Source of the DNA: Cryobacterium algoricola
GTDB lineage: Bacteria > Actinomycetota > Actinomycetes > Actinomycetales > Microbacteriaceae
Assembly (NCBI RefSeq): GCF_004402485.1
Contig: NZ_SOFG01000004.1
Span: 558,001 to 622,000, forward strand
DNA length: 64,000 nt
Reading direction: 5' to 3'
In this document: one piece after another, positions 35,649-44,751 of the stretch
Layout of the letters: every line of letters begins with the position of its first letter
Numbering within the stretch: the first letter of the stretch is position 1
Program-made: the position numbers and the translations under genes
Notes under the pieces: generated by a model
What the model saw: the letters and a program-made list of their open reading frames with translations, nothing else
What the model was told of the DNA's origin: nothing
Databases searched by the model: none

Positions 35649-36690
35649 CAATTGTCCTTTCGCCCTGCGGTTCCGCCGAATCCGTCGTGAGGTGTGGGGC
35701 GATATCCCGCGGTTTCAGCGTACCGGCCAGCACCTGCCGCACCTGTTCGACGATGGGCATGTCGACCCCCTTCGCCCGGGCGAGGTCGAGGATCGGGCCG
35801 ACGGATGCGAGGCCTTCCGTGGTCTGCTGCATCTGCTTGACGACGTCCGCGATGCTGTAGCCCTGGCCGAGGAGTCGCCCGGCCGTGTTGTTGCGGGAGA
35901 GCGGGGACTGGCAGGTGGCGATGAGGTCACCGAGGCCGGCGAGGCCGGCGAGCGTCTCCGGCTGGGCGCCGTATGCCACGGCGAAGTCGGTCATCTCGAC
36001 GAGGCCGCGGGTGATGATCGAGGCCTTGGTGTTCTCGCCGTAGCCGACACCGTCGACGATGCCGATCGCGACGGCGATGAGGTTCTTCAGCACACCGCCG
36101 AATTCGGTGCCGATCACGTCGGTGTTGACGTAGGAGCGGAAGTAGCTGTTGGTCGCGAGGATCGCGACGGCCTGGGCGGTTTCGAGGCTCGTGGAGGACA
36201 CGACGGCGGCCGTCGGCTGTTCCCTCGCGATTTCGAGTGCGAGGTTGGGTCCGGAGATCGCGGCGATGTGGTGCGGGTCGATGGGCAGCATCTCTTCGAT
36301 GATCTGGCTCATCCGCTGGCCGGAGCCGCGTTCGACGCCCTTCATGAGCGACACCAGGATCGCGTCGGGCTCGAGGAACGGCTCCATCAGGACCAGGTTC
36401 TCCCGCAGCGACTGGCTCGGCACCGAGATGAAGACCTGTTCGGCTCCGGCGAGGGCCTGGTCGAGGTGCGGGGTCGCGCGCAGTCCGATCGGGAGATTGA
36501 TTCCCGGAAGGTAGTCGCTGTTCCTCCGGCCCTCAGTGATCTCGCGGGCGAGTTCCGGCCGACGCGCCCAGAGCACGACGTCGGCGCCGCCGTCGCTCAG
36601 GATCTTGGCGAAGGTCGTGCCCCAGCTTCCGGCTCCGAGCACGGCGACGCGCGTTCCGGCAGGGACACCCTGCCGTTGTTTAGCCTTCAA
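35551..36690 (-). CDS. gpsA: Glycerol-3-phosphate dehydrogenase [NAD(P)+]
   Basis: 379 residues. It makes sn-glycerol 3-phosphate for phospholipids. Rossmann motif VAVLGAGSWGTTFA, then GVLKNLIAVAIGIVDGVGYGENTKASIITRG and GLGDLIATC are family signatures. The start is a TTG at 36690 overlapping the plsC stop, with AGAAGGAG ten bases ahead. The last roughly 45 residues (from TTDSAEPQGERTID) are hydrophilic, go beyond the usual GpsA end and are coded largely inside ddl in another frame. Confidence 0.9.
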   Translation of the reverse strand: MKAKQRQGVPAGTRVAVLGAGSWGTTFAKILSDGGADVVLWARRPELAREITEGRRNSDYLPGINLPIGLRATPHLDQALAGAEQVFISVPSQSLRENLVLMEPFLEPDAILVSLMKGVERGSGQRMSQIIEEMLPIDPHHIAAISGPNLALEIAREQPTAAVVSSTSLETAQAVAILATNSYFRSYVNTDVIGTEFGGVLKNLIAVAIGIVDGVGYGENTKASIITRGLVEMTDFAVAYGAQPETLAGLAGLGDLIATCQSPLSRNNTAGRLLGQGYSIADVVKQMQQTTEGLASVGPILDLARAKGVDMPIVEQVRQVLAGTLKPRDIAPHLTTDSAEPQGERTIDDGQAHGSAALWGSVKRTLDQLRHGRRSPGGN

Positions 36691-37492
36691 AACGGCCGGT
36701 CTCCTTCTGGTCGTGCTCGGAGGGGTTCCAGCGCTTCGCCGGGGCCTTCTCGCCGCGGAGGTCCTCGAGGAGCCCGGTGATGGCATCCATCAGGATGGCC
36801 GTCGCCTCGTTCAGGGTCGCCGTGTCGAGGCCGCGTCCCTTGAACTCGTCGAAGGACAGCGGATCGCCGATCTTCACGTGGATGGTCTTTCGGGGAAACG
36901 GGCTGATCCGTTTCGAATACCGCGGCATCAGGTCCTGGGTGCCCCAGTGGGCGATCGGCACGATCGGGATGCCCTGCTCGAGCGCGATCCGCACGGCACC
37001 GGTCTTCCCGCGCATCGGCCAGAGCTCGGGGTCGCGGGTGAGCGACCCTTCCGGGTACACGATGACCATCTGGCCGCGTTCGACGAGCCGTCTGGCGGCC
37101 TTGACGGGCTCGTTGCCGCGCGCGACTCCACCGCGTTCGACGGGGATCTGGCCGGACTTGCGCAGCAGCCAGCCGAGTACCGGGATCTTGAAGACGGATG
37201 CCTTCGCCATGAACCGGGGGGCACGCCCGAGCTTCCACGCGAGTGCACCGACGACGATCGGGTCGATCTCGCTGAAGTGATTAGGAGACAGCACGAATGC
37301 CCCGGTCTGCGGGAGCTTGCGGGCGTCCGTCACTCGATAGCGCACCGCAAGGTTGACCGCGGGTAGCACGATCGTCGCGAGGATCCAGAACACGGAGGGT
37401 TGCAAGGTCTCCTTGCGCACCCTCACCGCTTTCGCTGACTGATCAGGTTCGACGGACGGTTCGGATGACGGGCTTGCTCCGTTGACTGGCAC
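36680..37492 (-). CDS. plsC: 1-acyl-sn-glycerol-3-phosphate acyltransferase
   Basis: 270 residues. It adds the second acyl chain in phosphatidic acid synthesis. The HX4D motif is in SPNHFSEIDP, the phosphate-binding motif is YPEGSLTRDP, and a membrane-associated N-terminal helix (SVFWILATIVLPAVNLAV) is present. GTG at 37492 is chosen because GAAGGA in the murA end lies ten bases ahead. It sits between murA and gpsA, so both steps from glycerol phosphate to phosphatidate are near each other. Confidence 0.9.
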   Translation of the reverse strand: MPVNGASPSSEPSVEPDQSAKAVRVRKETLQPSVFWILATIVLPAVNLAVRYRVTDARKLPQTGAFVLSPNHFSEIDPIVVGALAWKLGRAPRFMAKASVFKIPVLGWLLRKSGQIPVERGGVARGNEPVKAARRLVERGQMVIVYPEGSLTRDPELWPMRGKTGAVRIALEQGIPIVPIAHWGTQDLMPRYSKRISPFPRKTIHVKIGDPLSFDEFKGRGLDTATLNEATAILMDAITGLLEDLRGEKAPAKRWNPSEHDQKETGRFEG

Positions 37493-37499
37493 AGAGCCA

Positions 37500-38936
37500 T
37501 TATCCTTCGAGATCGAAGTCCGCCCCCAACAGCCGCAGCTTGGTGATGAAGTTTTCGTAGCCGCGGCTGATGATTCCGACATTGCTGACCGTCGAGGTGC
37601 CCTCGGCGGTGAGCGCCGCGATCAGGTGGCTGAAGCCGCCGCGCAGGTCGGGAACCTCGATGTCGGCGCCGTGCAGCTTCGTCGGGCCCGCGATGACAGC
37701 GGAGTGGTTGAAGTTGCGCTGCCCGAAGCGGCACGGGTGGCCGCCGAGGCACTCGCGGTGGATCTGGATCGTCGCGCCCATCTCCACGAGGGCGTCGACG
37801 AAGCCGAACCGCTGCTCGTAGACGGTCTCGTGCACGATCGACACGCCATGGGCGTGAGTGAGGGCGATCACGAGCGGCTGCTGCCAGTCGGTCATGAAGC
37901 CGGGGTGCACATCGGTTTCGATGACGACGGGCTTGAGGTCACCTCCCGGGTGATAGAAGCGGATGCCGTCGTCGTGGATCTCGAAGGCGCCTCCGACCTT
38001 GCGGAACACGTTGAGGAAGGTCAGCATCTCGGACTGGCGGGCGCCGCCGACGAAGATGTCTCCGTCGGTCGCGAGCGCAGCGGCCGCCCAGCTCGCGGCC
38101 TCGTTCCGGTCGAAGAGGGCCCGGTGATTGAAGCCCTCGAGGCGTTCGACGCCCTCGATGCGGATCACCCGGTCGGTGTCGACCGTGATGATCGCACCCA
38201 TCTTCTGCAGGATGTTGATCAGGTCCATGATCTCGGGCTCGATCGCCGCGCCCTTGAGCTCGGTGATGCCCTCCGCGCGCACGGCCGTGAGCAGGACCTG
38301 CTCGGTCGCGCCGACGCTCGGGTACGGAAGGGAGACCTTGGCGCCGTGCAGCCCGTTCGGGGCGGACATCCGGATGCCGTTGGGCTGCTTGTCGACGACG
38401 GCGCCGAACTTGCGCAGCACCTCGAGGTGGAAGTCGATCGGCCGGTCGCCGATGCGGCATCCGCCGAGGTCGGGGATGAACGCCTCGCCGAGGCGGTGCA
38501 GGAGAGGCCCGCAGAAGAGGATCGGGATGCGGGAGGACCCGGCGTGCGCGTCGATCGCGGCGAAGTGCGCGCTCTCGACGTCGACGGGGTCGAGCAGCAG
38601 TTCGCCGGGCTCAGGGCCGTCCGTGACCTTGACCCCGTGCACCGCGAGCAGCTCGCGCACGATGCGCACGTCGCTGATGTTAGGCACGTTCTTCAGGATG
38701 CTCGGGCTCTCGCCGAGCAGGGAGGCGACCATGGCCTTGGTGACCAGGTTCTTCGCGCCCTTGAGTTCGATCCTGCCGATCAGCGGGATTCCGCCGCGAA
38801 TCGTGATCTTGTCGCCTTGCAGCCCCACAGCGGCCCCCCAGCTCTGCGCGTTCTCACGGTTTTGTTCGTCTTCGAGAAGCTGCGCCTTCACGGCTGCGTC
38901 TTCACGGTTCTGGGCGATCTCGCTGATGGTGCTCAC
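37500..38936 (-). CDS. murA: UDP-N-acetylglucosamine 1-carboxyvinyltransferase
   Basis: 478 residues. It is the first committed enzyme of peptidoglycan synthesis. [17 protein letters not shown] holds the conserved Lys and Asn. The active-site loop reads [11 protein letters not shown], so the catalytic position is Cys (fosfomycin-sensitive type) rather than the Asp found in mycobacteria. A polar N-terminal extension of about 45 residues rich in Glu/Gln/Asn is unusual. GTG at 38936 overlaps the leuD stop (GTGA), which supports this longer start. Confidence 0.93.
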   Translation of the reverse strand: MSTISEIAQNREDAAVKAQLLEDEQNRENAQSWGAAVGLQGDKITIRGGIPLIGRIELKGAKNLVTKAMVASLLGESPSILKNVPNISDVRIVRELLAVHGVKVTDGPEPGELLLDPVDVESAHFAAIDAHAGSSRIPILFCGPLLHRLGEAFIPDLGGCRIGDRPIDFHLEVLRKFGAVVDKQPNGIRMSAPNGLHGAKVSLPYPSVGATEQVLLTAVRAEGITELKGAAIEPEIMDLINILQKMGAIITVDTDRVIRIEGVERLEGFNHRALFDRNEAASWAAAALATDGDIFVGGARQSEMLTFLNVFRKVGGAFEIHDDGIRFYHPGGDLKPVVIETDVHPGFMTDWQQPLVIALTHAHGVSIVHETVYEQRFGFVDALVEMGATIQIHRECLGGHPCRFGQRNFNHSAVIAGPTKLHGADIEVPDLRGGFSHLIAALTAEGTSTVSNVGIISRGYENFITKLRLLGADFDLEG

Positions 38937-39541
38937 AAACTTACCTGCCTTGCTGGAAGAGTACGGGGCCGCCACGGCTCCCGATGGGATTCGAATTCTG
39001 CGATCCGCGCTTCATCACGCAGGGTCAGGCCAATGTCGTCGAGGCCTTCGAGCAGGCGCCAACGGGTGTAGTCGTCGACCTGGAACGGGACGGTGAAATC
39101 GCCGACGCGTGCTGTACGCGCAACCAGATCGACGGTGAGTTCTATTCCCGGGTCGGCCTCGATGATGCTCCAGAGCCTCTGCGCGTCGTCCTCGGTGATC
39201 TGTGCGGCCAGCAGACCCTGCTTGCCGGCATTGCCGCGGAAGATGTCGCCGAACCGGGGGCAGAGCACGACGTCGAAGCCGTAGTCGCGCAGCGCCCAGA
39301 CGGCGTGTTCGCGGGAGGAACCCGTGCCGAAGTCCGCACCGGCGACGAGGATCCTGGCCTGTGCGTACTCCGGACGGTTCAGGACGAACTCGGGGTCGGT
39401 CCGCCACGCCGCGAAGAGGGCGTCTTCGAAACCGGTCTTGGTGACGCGCTTGAGGTAGACGGCGGGGATGATCTGGTCGGTGTCGACGTTGGAGCGGCGC
39501 AACGGCAGCGCGACGCCCGTGACGGTCATGAACTTGTCCAT
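38933..39541 (-). CDS. leuD: 3-isopropylmalate dehydratase small subunit
   Basis: 202 residues. Swivel-domain motifs [17 protein letters not shown] and [21 protein letters not shown] are diagnostic. With LeuC it isomerises 2- to 3-isopropylmalate in leucine synthesis. ATG at 39541 lies two bases after the leuC stop. Its stop overlaps murA. Confidence 0.95.
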   Translation of the reverse strand: MDKFMTVTGVALPLRRSNVDTDQIIPAVYLKRVTKTGFEDALFAAWRTDPEFVLNRPEYAQARILVAGADFGTGSSREHAVWALRDYGFDVVLCPRFGDIFRGNAGKQGLLAAQITEDDAQRLWSIIEADPGIELTVDLVARTARVGDFTVPFQVDDYTRWRLLEGLDDIGLTLRDEARIAEFESHREPWRPRTLPARQVSL

Positions 39542-39543
39542 GG

Positions 39544-41052
39544 TCAGAGTGCTCCATCCAGTGCCGGTGCCGCAGCAGGGGCCAGTTCGGCGGGGATCGC
39601 GTCGGCCGTGACGAGGCCGGCGGCGACCAGGTCCCAGGGGCTCGAGAGGGTGCCGCGGATCGCCGTTGCCGCCGCGACGAGCGGGGAGACCAGGTGGGTG
39701 CGCCCACCCTTGCCCTGGCGACCCTCGAAGTTGCGGTTGCTCGTCGAGGCGCACCGCTCGCCGGGGGCGAGCTGGTCGGGGTTCATGCCGAGGCACATCG
39801 AGCAGCCGGCGAAGCGCCATTCGGCGCCGAAGTCGGTGAAGATCTTGTCCAGGCCTTCGGCCTCGGCCTCGATCCGCACGCGTGCGGACCCGGGCACGAC
39901 CAGCATCCGCAGGCCCGGCGCCATGGTCTGGCCCTTGACGATTTCAGCGGCCGCACGCAGGTCTTCGACGCGGCTGTTGGTGCAGGAACCGAGGAAGACG
40001 GTGTCGACCCGGATGTCCTTCATGGGCGTGCCCGCCGCGAGGTCCATGTATTCGAGGGCGCGCTCGGCGGCGGCCCGCTCGTTGGCGTCGGCGACTCCGG
40101 CCGGATCGGGCACGGTCTCGCTCAGCGAGACGCCCTGGCCGGGGTTGGTGCCCCAGGTCACGAAGGGTTCGAGCGTGTCGGCGTCGAGAACGACCTCGGC
40201 GTCGAAGACGGCGCCCTCGTCGGTCGCGAGGGTCTCCCAGTACGCGACCGCGTCGTCCCAGTCCTGACCGGCCGGCGAGTGCGCGCGACCCTTCAGGTAG
40301 GCGTACGTCGTCGCATCCGGTGCGACCATGCCCGCGCGGGCACCGGCCTCGATCGACATGTTGCAGATGGTCATGCGGCCCTCCATCGAGAGGGCACGGA
40401 TGGCGCTGCCGCGGTATTCGAGCACATAGCCCTGGCCGCCGCCGGTACCGATCTTCGCGATCACGGCGAGGATCACGTCCTTGGCGGTCACGCCGGGGCG
40501 CAGGGTGCCGTCGACCGTGATGGCCATGGTCTTGAACGGCTGCAGCGGCAGGGTCTGGGTGGCCATGACGTGTTCGACCTCGCTCGTGCCGATGCCGAGG
40601 GCCATCGCCCCGAAGGCGCCATGCGTCGAGGTGTGCGAGTCACCGCAGACGACGGTGATGCCCGGCTGGGTGAGTCCGAGCTGCGGCCCAACGACGTGCA
40701 CGATGCCCTGCTCGATGTCGCCGAGCGAGTGGAGACGCACCCCGAATTCCTCGCAGTTGCGGCGGAGGGTCTCGATCTGGGTGCGGCTCGTCAGGTCCTT
40801 GATCGGCCGGTCGATGGCGAGCGTCGGAGTGTTGTGGTCCTCGGTCGCGATCGTCAGGTCCGGTCGGCGCAGCCGGCGCCCGGCGAGGCGCAGGCCGTCG
40901 AACGCCTGCGGGCTCGTGACCTCGTGCACGAGGTGCAGGTCGATGTAGATCAGGTCCGGGGTTCCATCGGAACCCTTGCTGACCAGGTGTTTGTCCCAGA
41001 CCTTCTCGGCCAGGGTGCGCGGGCGTTCGCCCGACATCGATGCGTTAGTCAT
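39544..41052 (-). CDS. leuC: 3-isopropylmalate dehydratase large subunit
   Basis: 502 residues. It is an aconitase-family [4Fe-4S] enzyme; cluster cysteines are in FLGSCTNSR and [19 protein letters not shown] and [13 protein letters not shown] are substrate-site motifs. ATG at 41052 follows GAGGAAG by ten bases; an ATG five codons later is possible. The upstream 115 nt contain a small leucine-rich frame and a hairpin (41098-41165) that look like an attenuator. Confidence 0.95.
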   Translation of the reverse strand: MTNASMSGERPRTLAEKVWDKHLVSKGSDGTPDLIYIDLHLVHEVTSPQAFDGLRLAGRRLRRPDLTIATEDHNTPTLAIDRPIKDLTSRTQIETLRRNCEEFGVRLHSLGDIEQGIVHVVGPQLGLTQPGITVVCGDSHTSTHGAFGAMALGIGTSEVEHVMATQTLPLQPFKTMAITVDGTLRPGVTAKDVILAVIAKIGTGGGQGYVLEYRGSAIRALSMEGRMTICNMSIEAGARAGMVAPDATTYAYLKGRAHSPAGQDWDDAVAYWETLATDEGAVFDAEVVLDADTLEPFVTWGTNPGQGVSLSETVPDPAGVADANERAAAERALEYMDLAAGTPMKDIRVDTVFLGSCTNSRVEDLRAAAEIVKGQTMAPGLRMLVVPGSARVRIEAEAEGLDKIFTDFGAEWRFAGCSMCLGMNPDQLAPGERCASTSNRNFEGRQGKGGRTHLVSPLVAAATAIRGTLSSPWDLVAAGLVTADAIPAELAPAAAPALDGAL

Positions 41053-41097
41053 GTGTGTGCGTCTTCCTCAAGATTTGATGGCAGCCAACGACAGTCT

Positions 41098-41136
41098 CCG
41101 CGACGAGGGAGGCCTCAGAATTGGGACTCGTCGCGG
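41098..41136 (-). promoter_or_regulatory. Leader hairpin in the leuC 5' region
   Basis: On the minus strand CCGCGACGAG (41136-41127) and CTCGTCGCGG (41107-41098) form a perfect 10-bp stem. The 5' arm lies within the end of the leader peptide frame, directly after its leucine run. Ribosome position on the leader would thus decide whether the stem forms. Confidence 0.7.
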
Positions 41137-41165
41137 CAGAGAAGAAGGAGTCGACCGTACAGCAC
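41115..41165 (-). CDS. Candidate leucine leader peptide (attenuator) of leuC
   Basis: A 16-codon frame starting GTG at 41165 reads (V/M)LYGRLLLLCRDESQF and stops at TGA. Five of 16 codons are leucine, four of them in a row (CTC CTT CTT CTC), including two CTT codons, which are rare in this GC-rich genome. TAGCCT with a TG extension ends seven bases before the GTG, so it would be the first thing translated, without a leader. The leucine codon run is also complementary to the leuC ribosome binding region GAGGAAG (seven pairs, one G-U). This is the expected form of a leucine-responsive leader in front of leucine synthesis genes. Translation is not proven. Confidence 0.72.
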   Translation of the reverse strand: MLYGRLLLLCRDESQF

Positions 41166-41172
41166 TCGGACA

Positions 41173-41178
41173 GGCTAA
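41173..41178 (-). promoter_or_regulatory. Extended -10 of the leuC leader transcript
   Basis: TGTTAGCCT on the minus strand gives a TGn-extended -10. Seven bases separate it from the leader GTG. No good -35 is seen, as is usual for extended -10 promoters. Confidence 0.55.
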
Positions 41179-41205
41179 CACTTCGCGCCGAGTCTTCGCC
41201 GGAGG

Positions 41206-41973
41206 TCACGACGGTGACACGACCGATTCGACGAAGACGACCGTGACGTTGTCGTGCCCGCCGCGCGCGAGCGCCTCGTCGACGAGGGCGTCCACGACGG
41301 CCTGCTGGCCGTTGGGCTGCTGCTCGGTGAGGAGCCTCGAGATGTCGTCCGGCTCGAGCTCCTTGGTGAGGCCGTCGGAGCAGATCAGAAAGGCACGGTG
41401 ACCGGATGCCGGCACGAGCCAGACATCCGCGTCGACGAATTCATCGGTCCCGATCGCCCTCGTGATGATGTTCCGCTCGGGATGGAGTTCGGCTGACCGC
41501 GCCGTGATCAGCCCCGCGTCGACGAGTTCCTGCACCGCGGAGTGATCGACGGACAGCTGGGCCAGGTACACCCCATCCCAGGTGTAGATGCGGGAGTCGC
41601 CCACATTGAATGCCATCCAGTGCAGGCCGATATCCGCTCCGGCGTCGACGAAGGCCACGCCGGCCAGCGTCGTCCCGCTCACCGCGGCTCCGAAATCGTC
41701 TGCGCCGCTCAGGTCGCGCACCGCGTCGTTGGACGAGTGGATCGCGTCGAGGATACGTTCGGGCGTCGAGGGACGGCCGGACTCGATGTGTTCTTCGAAC
41801 ACCCGGAGGACGGTCTGGCTCGCCTCGTCGCCGTTGGCGTGCCCCCCCATCCCGTCGGCCACGAGGAAGACCGGAGAGTGAGCCATGAAGCTGTCCTCGT
41901 TGAGCTGCCGGACCCGGCCGACCTCGCTGCGCGCGCCCACACCGAACGAGATCGTCACCGTGGGGAGGGTCAT
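41206..41973 (-). CDS. PP2C-type Ser/Thr protein phosphatase
   Basis: 255 residues. Metal-binding motifs of the PPM family are present: VRQLNEDSF, VADGMGGHANGDEAS, NVGDSRIY and CSDGLTKEL, then HDNVTVVFVE. There are no extra domains, so it resembles the soluble PstP-like catalytic module without the membrane helix. It would dephosphorylate targets of Ser/Thr kinases. ATG at 41973 is preferred; a TTG seven codons earlier would add MVQSADT. Confidence 0.9.
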   Translation of the reverse strand: MTLPTVTISFGVGARSEVGRVRQLNEDSFMAHSPVFLVADGMGGHANGDEASQTVLRVFEEHIESGRPSTPERILDAIHSSNDAVRDLSGADDFGAAVSGTTLAGVAFVDAGADIGLHWMAFNVGDSRIYTWDGVYLAQLSVDHSAVQELVDAGLITARSAELHPERNIITRAIGTDEFVDADVWLVPASGHRAFLICSDGLTKELEPDDISRLLTEQQPNGQQAVVDALVDEALARGGHDNVTVVFVESVVSPS

Positions 41974-42119
41974 CGTGTCCGCGCTCTGGACCAAACCGGT
42001 GCTCCCTCGTCCTGCGGCGCGTGTTCCGAGCCGGCCCGATCGCGCCTCGACGAGGCGTCAGAGATCCACGGTACCAATTCGGGGGGCTTTTCGCGTCGCC
42101 CCGGCACGGTGCGACCGCG

Positions 42120-43145
42120 TTACTCCTTCTCGGTGAGCGACAGCTCCTCGCCGAGACTGTGGCCGCGTGCGCGGGCGTCGCGGTTCGCCTTGATCAGGCT
42201 CGCGATCGTGGCGACGGCCATCGAGACGACGATCACGCCGAGCGACGTCCAGGTGTCGATCTCCGGAGCCCAGCCCACACCGTGGCCGCCGTTGATGAAG
42301 GGGACCTCGTTGGTGTGGAGCGCATGTGAGACGAGCTTGACGCCGATGAAGAACAGGATGAAAGCGATGCCGTACTTGAGGTACACCAGTCGTTCGAGCA
42401 ACCCGCCGAGCAGGAAGTAGAGCTGCCGCAGTCCCATCAGGGCGAACACGTTGGCCGTGAACACGATGAACGGGCTCGTCGTGATTCCGAAGATGGCGGG
42501 GATCGAGTCGAGGGCGAACACGAGGTCCGTCGTGCCGATGGCGATGAACACGATCAGCATCGGGGTGAAGACCCGGCGGCCCATGACGGTGGTGCGGATC
42601 TTCGACCCGTCGAAGGTCGGGGAGATCCTGAGGCGGCGGCGGATCATCTTCACGAAGGCGTTGTCGGCCTCGTTCGCATCCGGTTCCTTGGCTACGGCCT
42701 GATGCACGGCCGTGTACAGGAGGAAGGCGCCGAAGATATAGAAGATCCAACTGAAGTTCTCGATCAGCGAGGCGCCGAGAAGAATGAAGATCAGGCGGAG
42801 GACGAGCGCGATGATGATGCCCACCATGAGCACCTCCTGCTGGTATTTCCGCGGCACGGAGAATCTCGCCATTATGATCACGAAGACGAAGAGATTGTCG
42901 ATGCTGAGGCTGTACTCGGTGAGCCAGCCGGCGAGGAACTGTCCGGCGTGCTCGGCATCGGCCAGGAGCAGCATCGCGAGCGCGAACAGCAGCGCGAGCA
43001 CGACGTAGAAGACGACCCACAGGCTGGCCTCGCGCATCGAGGGAACGTGCGGTCGCTTGTACACGATCAGCAGGTCGCCGACCAGGACGAGGGTCAGGAG
43101 GACCAGGGAACCGATTTCGAACCAGAGGGGCAGGGCAAGATCCAC
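42120..43145 (-). CDS. terC: TerC-family membrane protein (probable metal exporter)
   Basis: 341 residues with about nine membrane helices. Conserved acidic residues sit in SLSIDNLFVFVIIM and TTDLVFALDSIPAIFGITTSPFIVFTAN. TerC/Alx/MeeF-type proteins take part in manganese efflux or metal loading during secretion. GTG at 43145 has AAAGG eight bases ahead. A yybP-ykoY-like RNA precedes it, which supports control by manganese. Confidence 0.9.
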   Translation of the reverse strand: MDLALPLWFEIGSLVLLTLVLVGDLLIVYKRPHVPSMREASLWVVFYVVLALLFALAMLLLADAEHAGQFLAGWLTEYSLSIDNLFVFVIIMARFSVPRKYQQEVLMVGIIIALVLRLIFILLGASLIENFSWIFYIFGAFLLYTAVHQAVAKEPDANEADNAFVKMIRRRLRISPTFDGSKIRTTVMGRRVFTPMLIVFIAIGTTDLVFALDSIPAIFGITTSPFIVFTANVFALMGLRQLYFLLGGLLERLVYLKYGIAFILFFIGVKLVSHALHTNEVPFINGGHGVGWAPEIDTWTSLGVIVVSMAVATIASLIKANRDARARGHSLGEELSLTEKE

Positions 43146-43179
43146 GGAGGGGCCTTTCGAGGGAAGGAGGGCAGGCAGG

Positions 43180-43305
43180 AAACCTGAAAGTCTCTCCCGC
43201 GACGAATGCACGCCGCCGATCCGACCGGAACCCCTGCGCCGCGGTCCGTGTTGACGATCAGATCATCAGACCCAGTGGGTCCTGAGGGATACTCCCCTTC
43301 ACGGG
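43180..43305 (-). ncRNA. yybP-ykoY-type (manganese) riboswitch
   Basis: On the minus strand the leader begins AAGGGGAGTATCCC just after the predicted transcription start and ends with GGGAGAGACTTTCAGG, the 5' and 3' landmarks of actinobacterial yybP-ykoY RNAs. The middle has GATCGTCAACACGG. It lies between a -10 (43310-43315) and terC, a standard target gene. The class senses Mn2+; the match was made by eye. Confidence 0.7.
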
Positions 43306-43309
43306 GGCC

Positions 43310-43315
43310 AGTCTA
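43310..43315 (-). promoter_or_regulatory. -10 box of the riboswitch-terC transcript
   Basis: TAGACT lies seven bases before the AAGGGGAGT start of the riboswitch. Confidence 0.55.
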
Positions 43316-43401
43316 GCGGATTTCCGGGCCGAATCCCACAGACCGAGCCATAATGGGCCTGCGCGGGAGAGCGCCGCGCACTCTCGAGAGGCAGGGACCC
43401 G

Positions 43402-44742
43402 ATGGCGCAGATCGAAACCCCCGAGCAACAGGTCGAACGGCTTTCCGCCCAGGTCGCCCAGCTGCAGGCCCGGCTGGAGACCGCACCGCCCGGCACTCCC
43501 GCAGGGTACGAACCCACCAGGGCCTCGCTCCGGCTCCGCGCATTCTGCGCCGCACTCCTGATCGCCATCGGCGTCATTCTCGCCCCGGTCGCCGTCGTCG
43601 CGACGTGGACCAAAACCGAAGTCACCGACACCGGCCGATTCGTGGCCACCCTCTCGCCTCTTGTGGATGACCCGGCATTCCAAGCGTTCCTCGTTGACCA
43701 GATCACGACGGTGATCGACGACCAGGTCAACTTCGAGTCGATTGCCACGGACCTCTTCGATGGGATCGCCCAGCTCAACCTGGCGCCGAGGGCGCAGGCC
43801 GCCCTGGGCCTGCTCAAACAACCGGCGATTGAGGGTGCGCGCTCCCTGGTCCGCACGGCGACCCAGCGACTGATCGCGTCAGACGCCTTCGCAAACATCT
43901 GGGAGCAGACCCTGCGGGTCAGCCATTCCCAGTTCATGGCGGCCCTTCAGGGCGACACGAGCGGGCCGCTCACCATCGGAGCCCAGGGCGAGGTCGGCAT
44001 CCAGCTGGCACCGCTCATCGCAGCGGTGAAGAGCGCCCTCGTCTCCCAGGGCTTCGCACTCGCCGATCGGATCCCGGAAATCAACCGCACGGTGCAGGTC
44101 GCCCAGTCCGACTCCCTCGTCCAGGCCCGGGTCGCGTACCAGATCCTGGATATCCTGGGTTTCGTTCTGCCCTGGGCGAGCCTGTTGTTCCTGGCGGCCG
44201 GCGTCGTCGTGGCCAGGCTGAAGGCGCGTGCGCTGATCTGGGCGGGTCTTCTGCTCGCGCTCTCGATGGCGGTGCTGGCGGCGGGGATCACCGTCGGGCG
44301 CATCATCTTCGCGGGCTCGGTCTCGCCGCAGTACATGCCGCGGGATGCCGCACTGGCCACCTACGAGGCGATCGTGCCGTTCATCACCGCGACCGCACTC
44401 GCTGTCGGGACAGCAGGCGTGACGGTGGCTGTGGTGGCCTATCTCGCCGGTCCCTTCCGCGGCGCGATCGTGGTCCGCCGGCTGACCGTGGACTCCGCCA
44501 GGAGCATCCGCTCGTCGGCGGAACGACGCGGCGGGACCACGGGAGCCTTCGGCGTCTGGCTCTATTCCGTGCGGCGATACGCGCGGGTCGCGGTTGCGCT
44601 GGTTGCTGCGGCCGTCGTGGTGTTCGTCCGTCCGCTGACGACTGGTGTGATCATCGGCACCGCCGTCACCGCCCTCGTCGCGATCCTGCTGATCGAGCTC
44701 CTCCAGCGCCCGCCCACGGAAGGCGCCGCTGCCACGCTGTAG
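43402..44742 (+). CDS. Conserved actinobacterial membrane protein, function unknown
   Basis: 446 residues. A short N-terminal coiled coil (EQQVERLSAQVAQLQARLE) precedes one membrane helix at about 48-70. A roughly 170-residue likely extracytoplasmic domain follows, then four or five more helices (about 255-275, 280-305, 330-355, 395-430). No catalytic motif is recognised. It lies divergent from the terC riboswitch and its TAG stop forms part of the -10 of the next gene. Confidence 0.75.
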   Translation: MAQIETPEQQVERLSAQVAQLQARLETAPPGTPAGYEPTRASLRLRAFCAALLIAIGVILAPVAVVATWTKTEVTDTGRFVATLSPLVDDPAFQAFLVDQITTVIDDQVNFESIATDLFDGIAQLNLAPRAQAALGLLKQPAIEGARSLVRTATQRLIASDAFANIWEQTLRVSHSQFMAALQGDTSGPLTIGAQGEVGIQLAPLIAAVKSALVSQGFALADRIPEINRTVQVAQSDSLVQARVAYQILDILGFVLPWASLLFLAAGVVVARLKARALIWAGLLLALSMAVLAAGITVGRIIFAGSVSPQYMPRDAALATYEAIVPFITATALAVGTAGVTVAVVAYLAGPFRGAIVVRRLTVDSARSIRSSAERRGGTTGAFGVWLYSVRRYARVAVALVAAAVVVFVRPLTTGVIIGTAVTALVAILLIELLQRPPTEGAAATL

Positions 44743-44745
44743 CCT
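44740..44745 (+). promoter_or_regulatory. -10 box made from the stop codon of the upstream gene
   Basis: TAGCCT (44740-44745) is six bases from the GTG at 44752. Its TAG is the stop of the preceding membrane protein gene. Confidence 0.5.
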
Positions 44746-44751
44746 TCGACC

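Noticed and set aside
38984..39010. GATTCGAATTC stretch resembling a tRNA T loop
   Set aside because: No flanking stems; it is the coding end of leuD.
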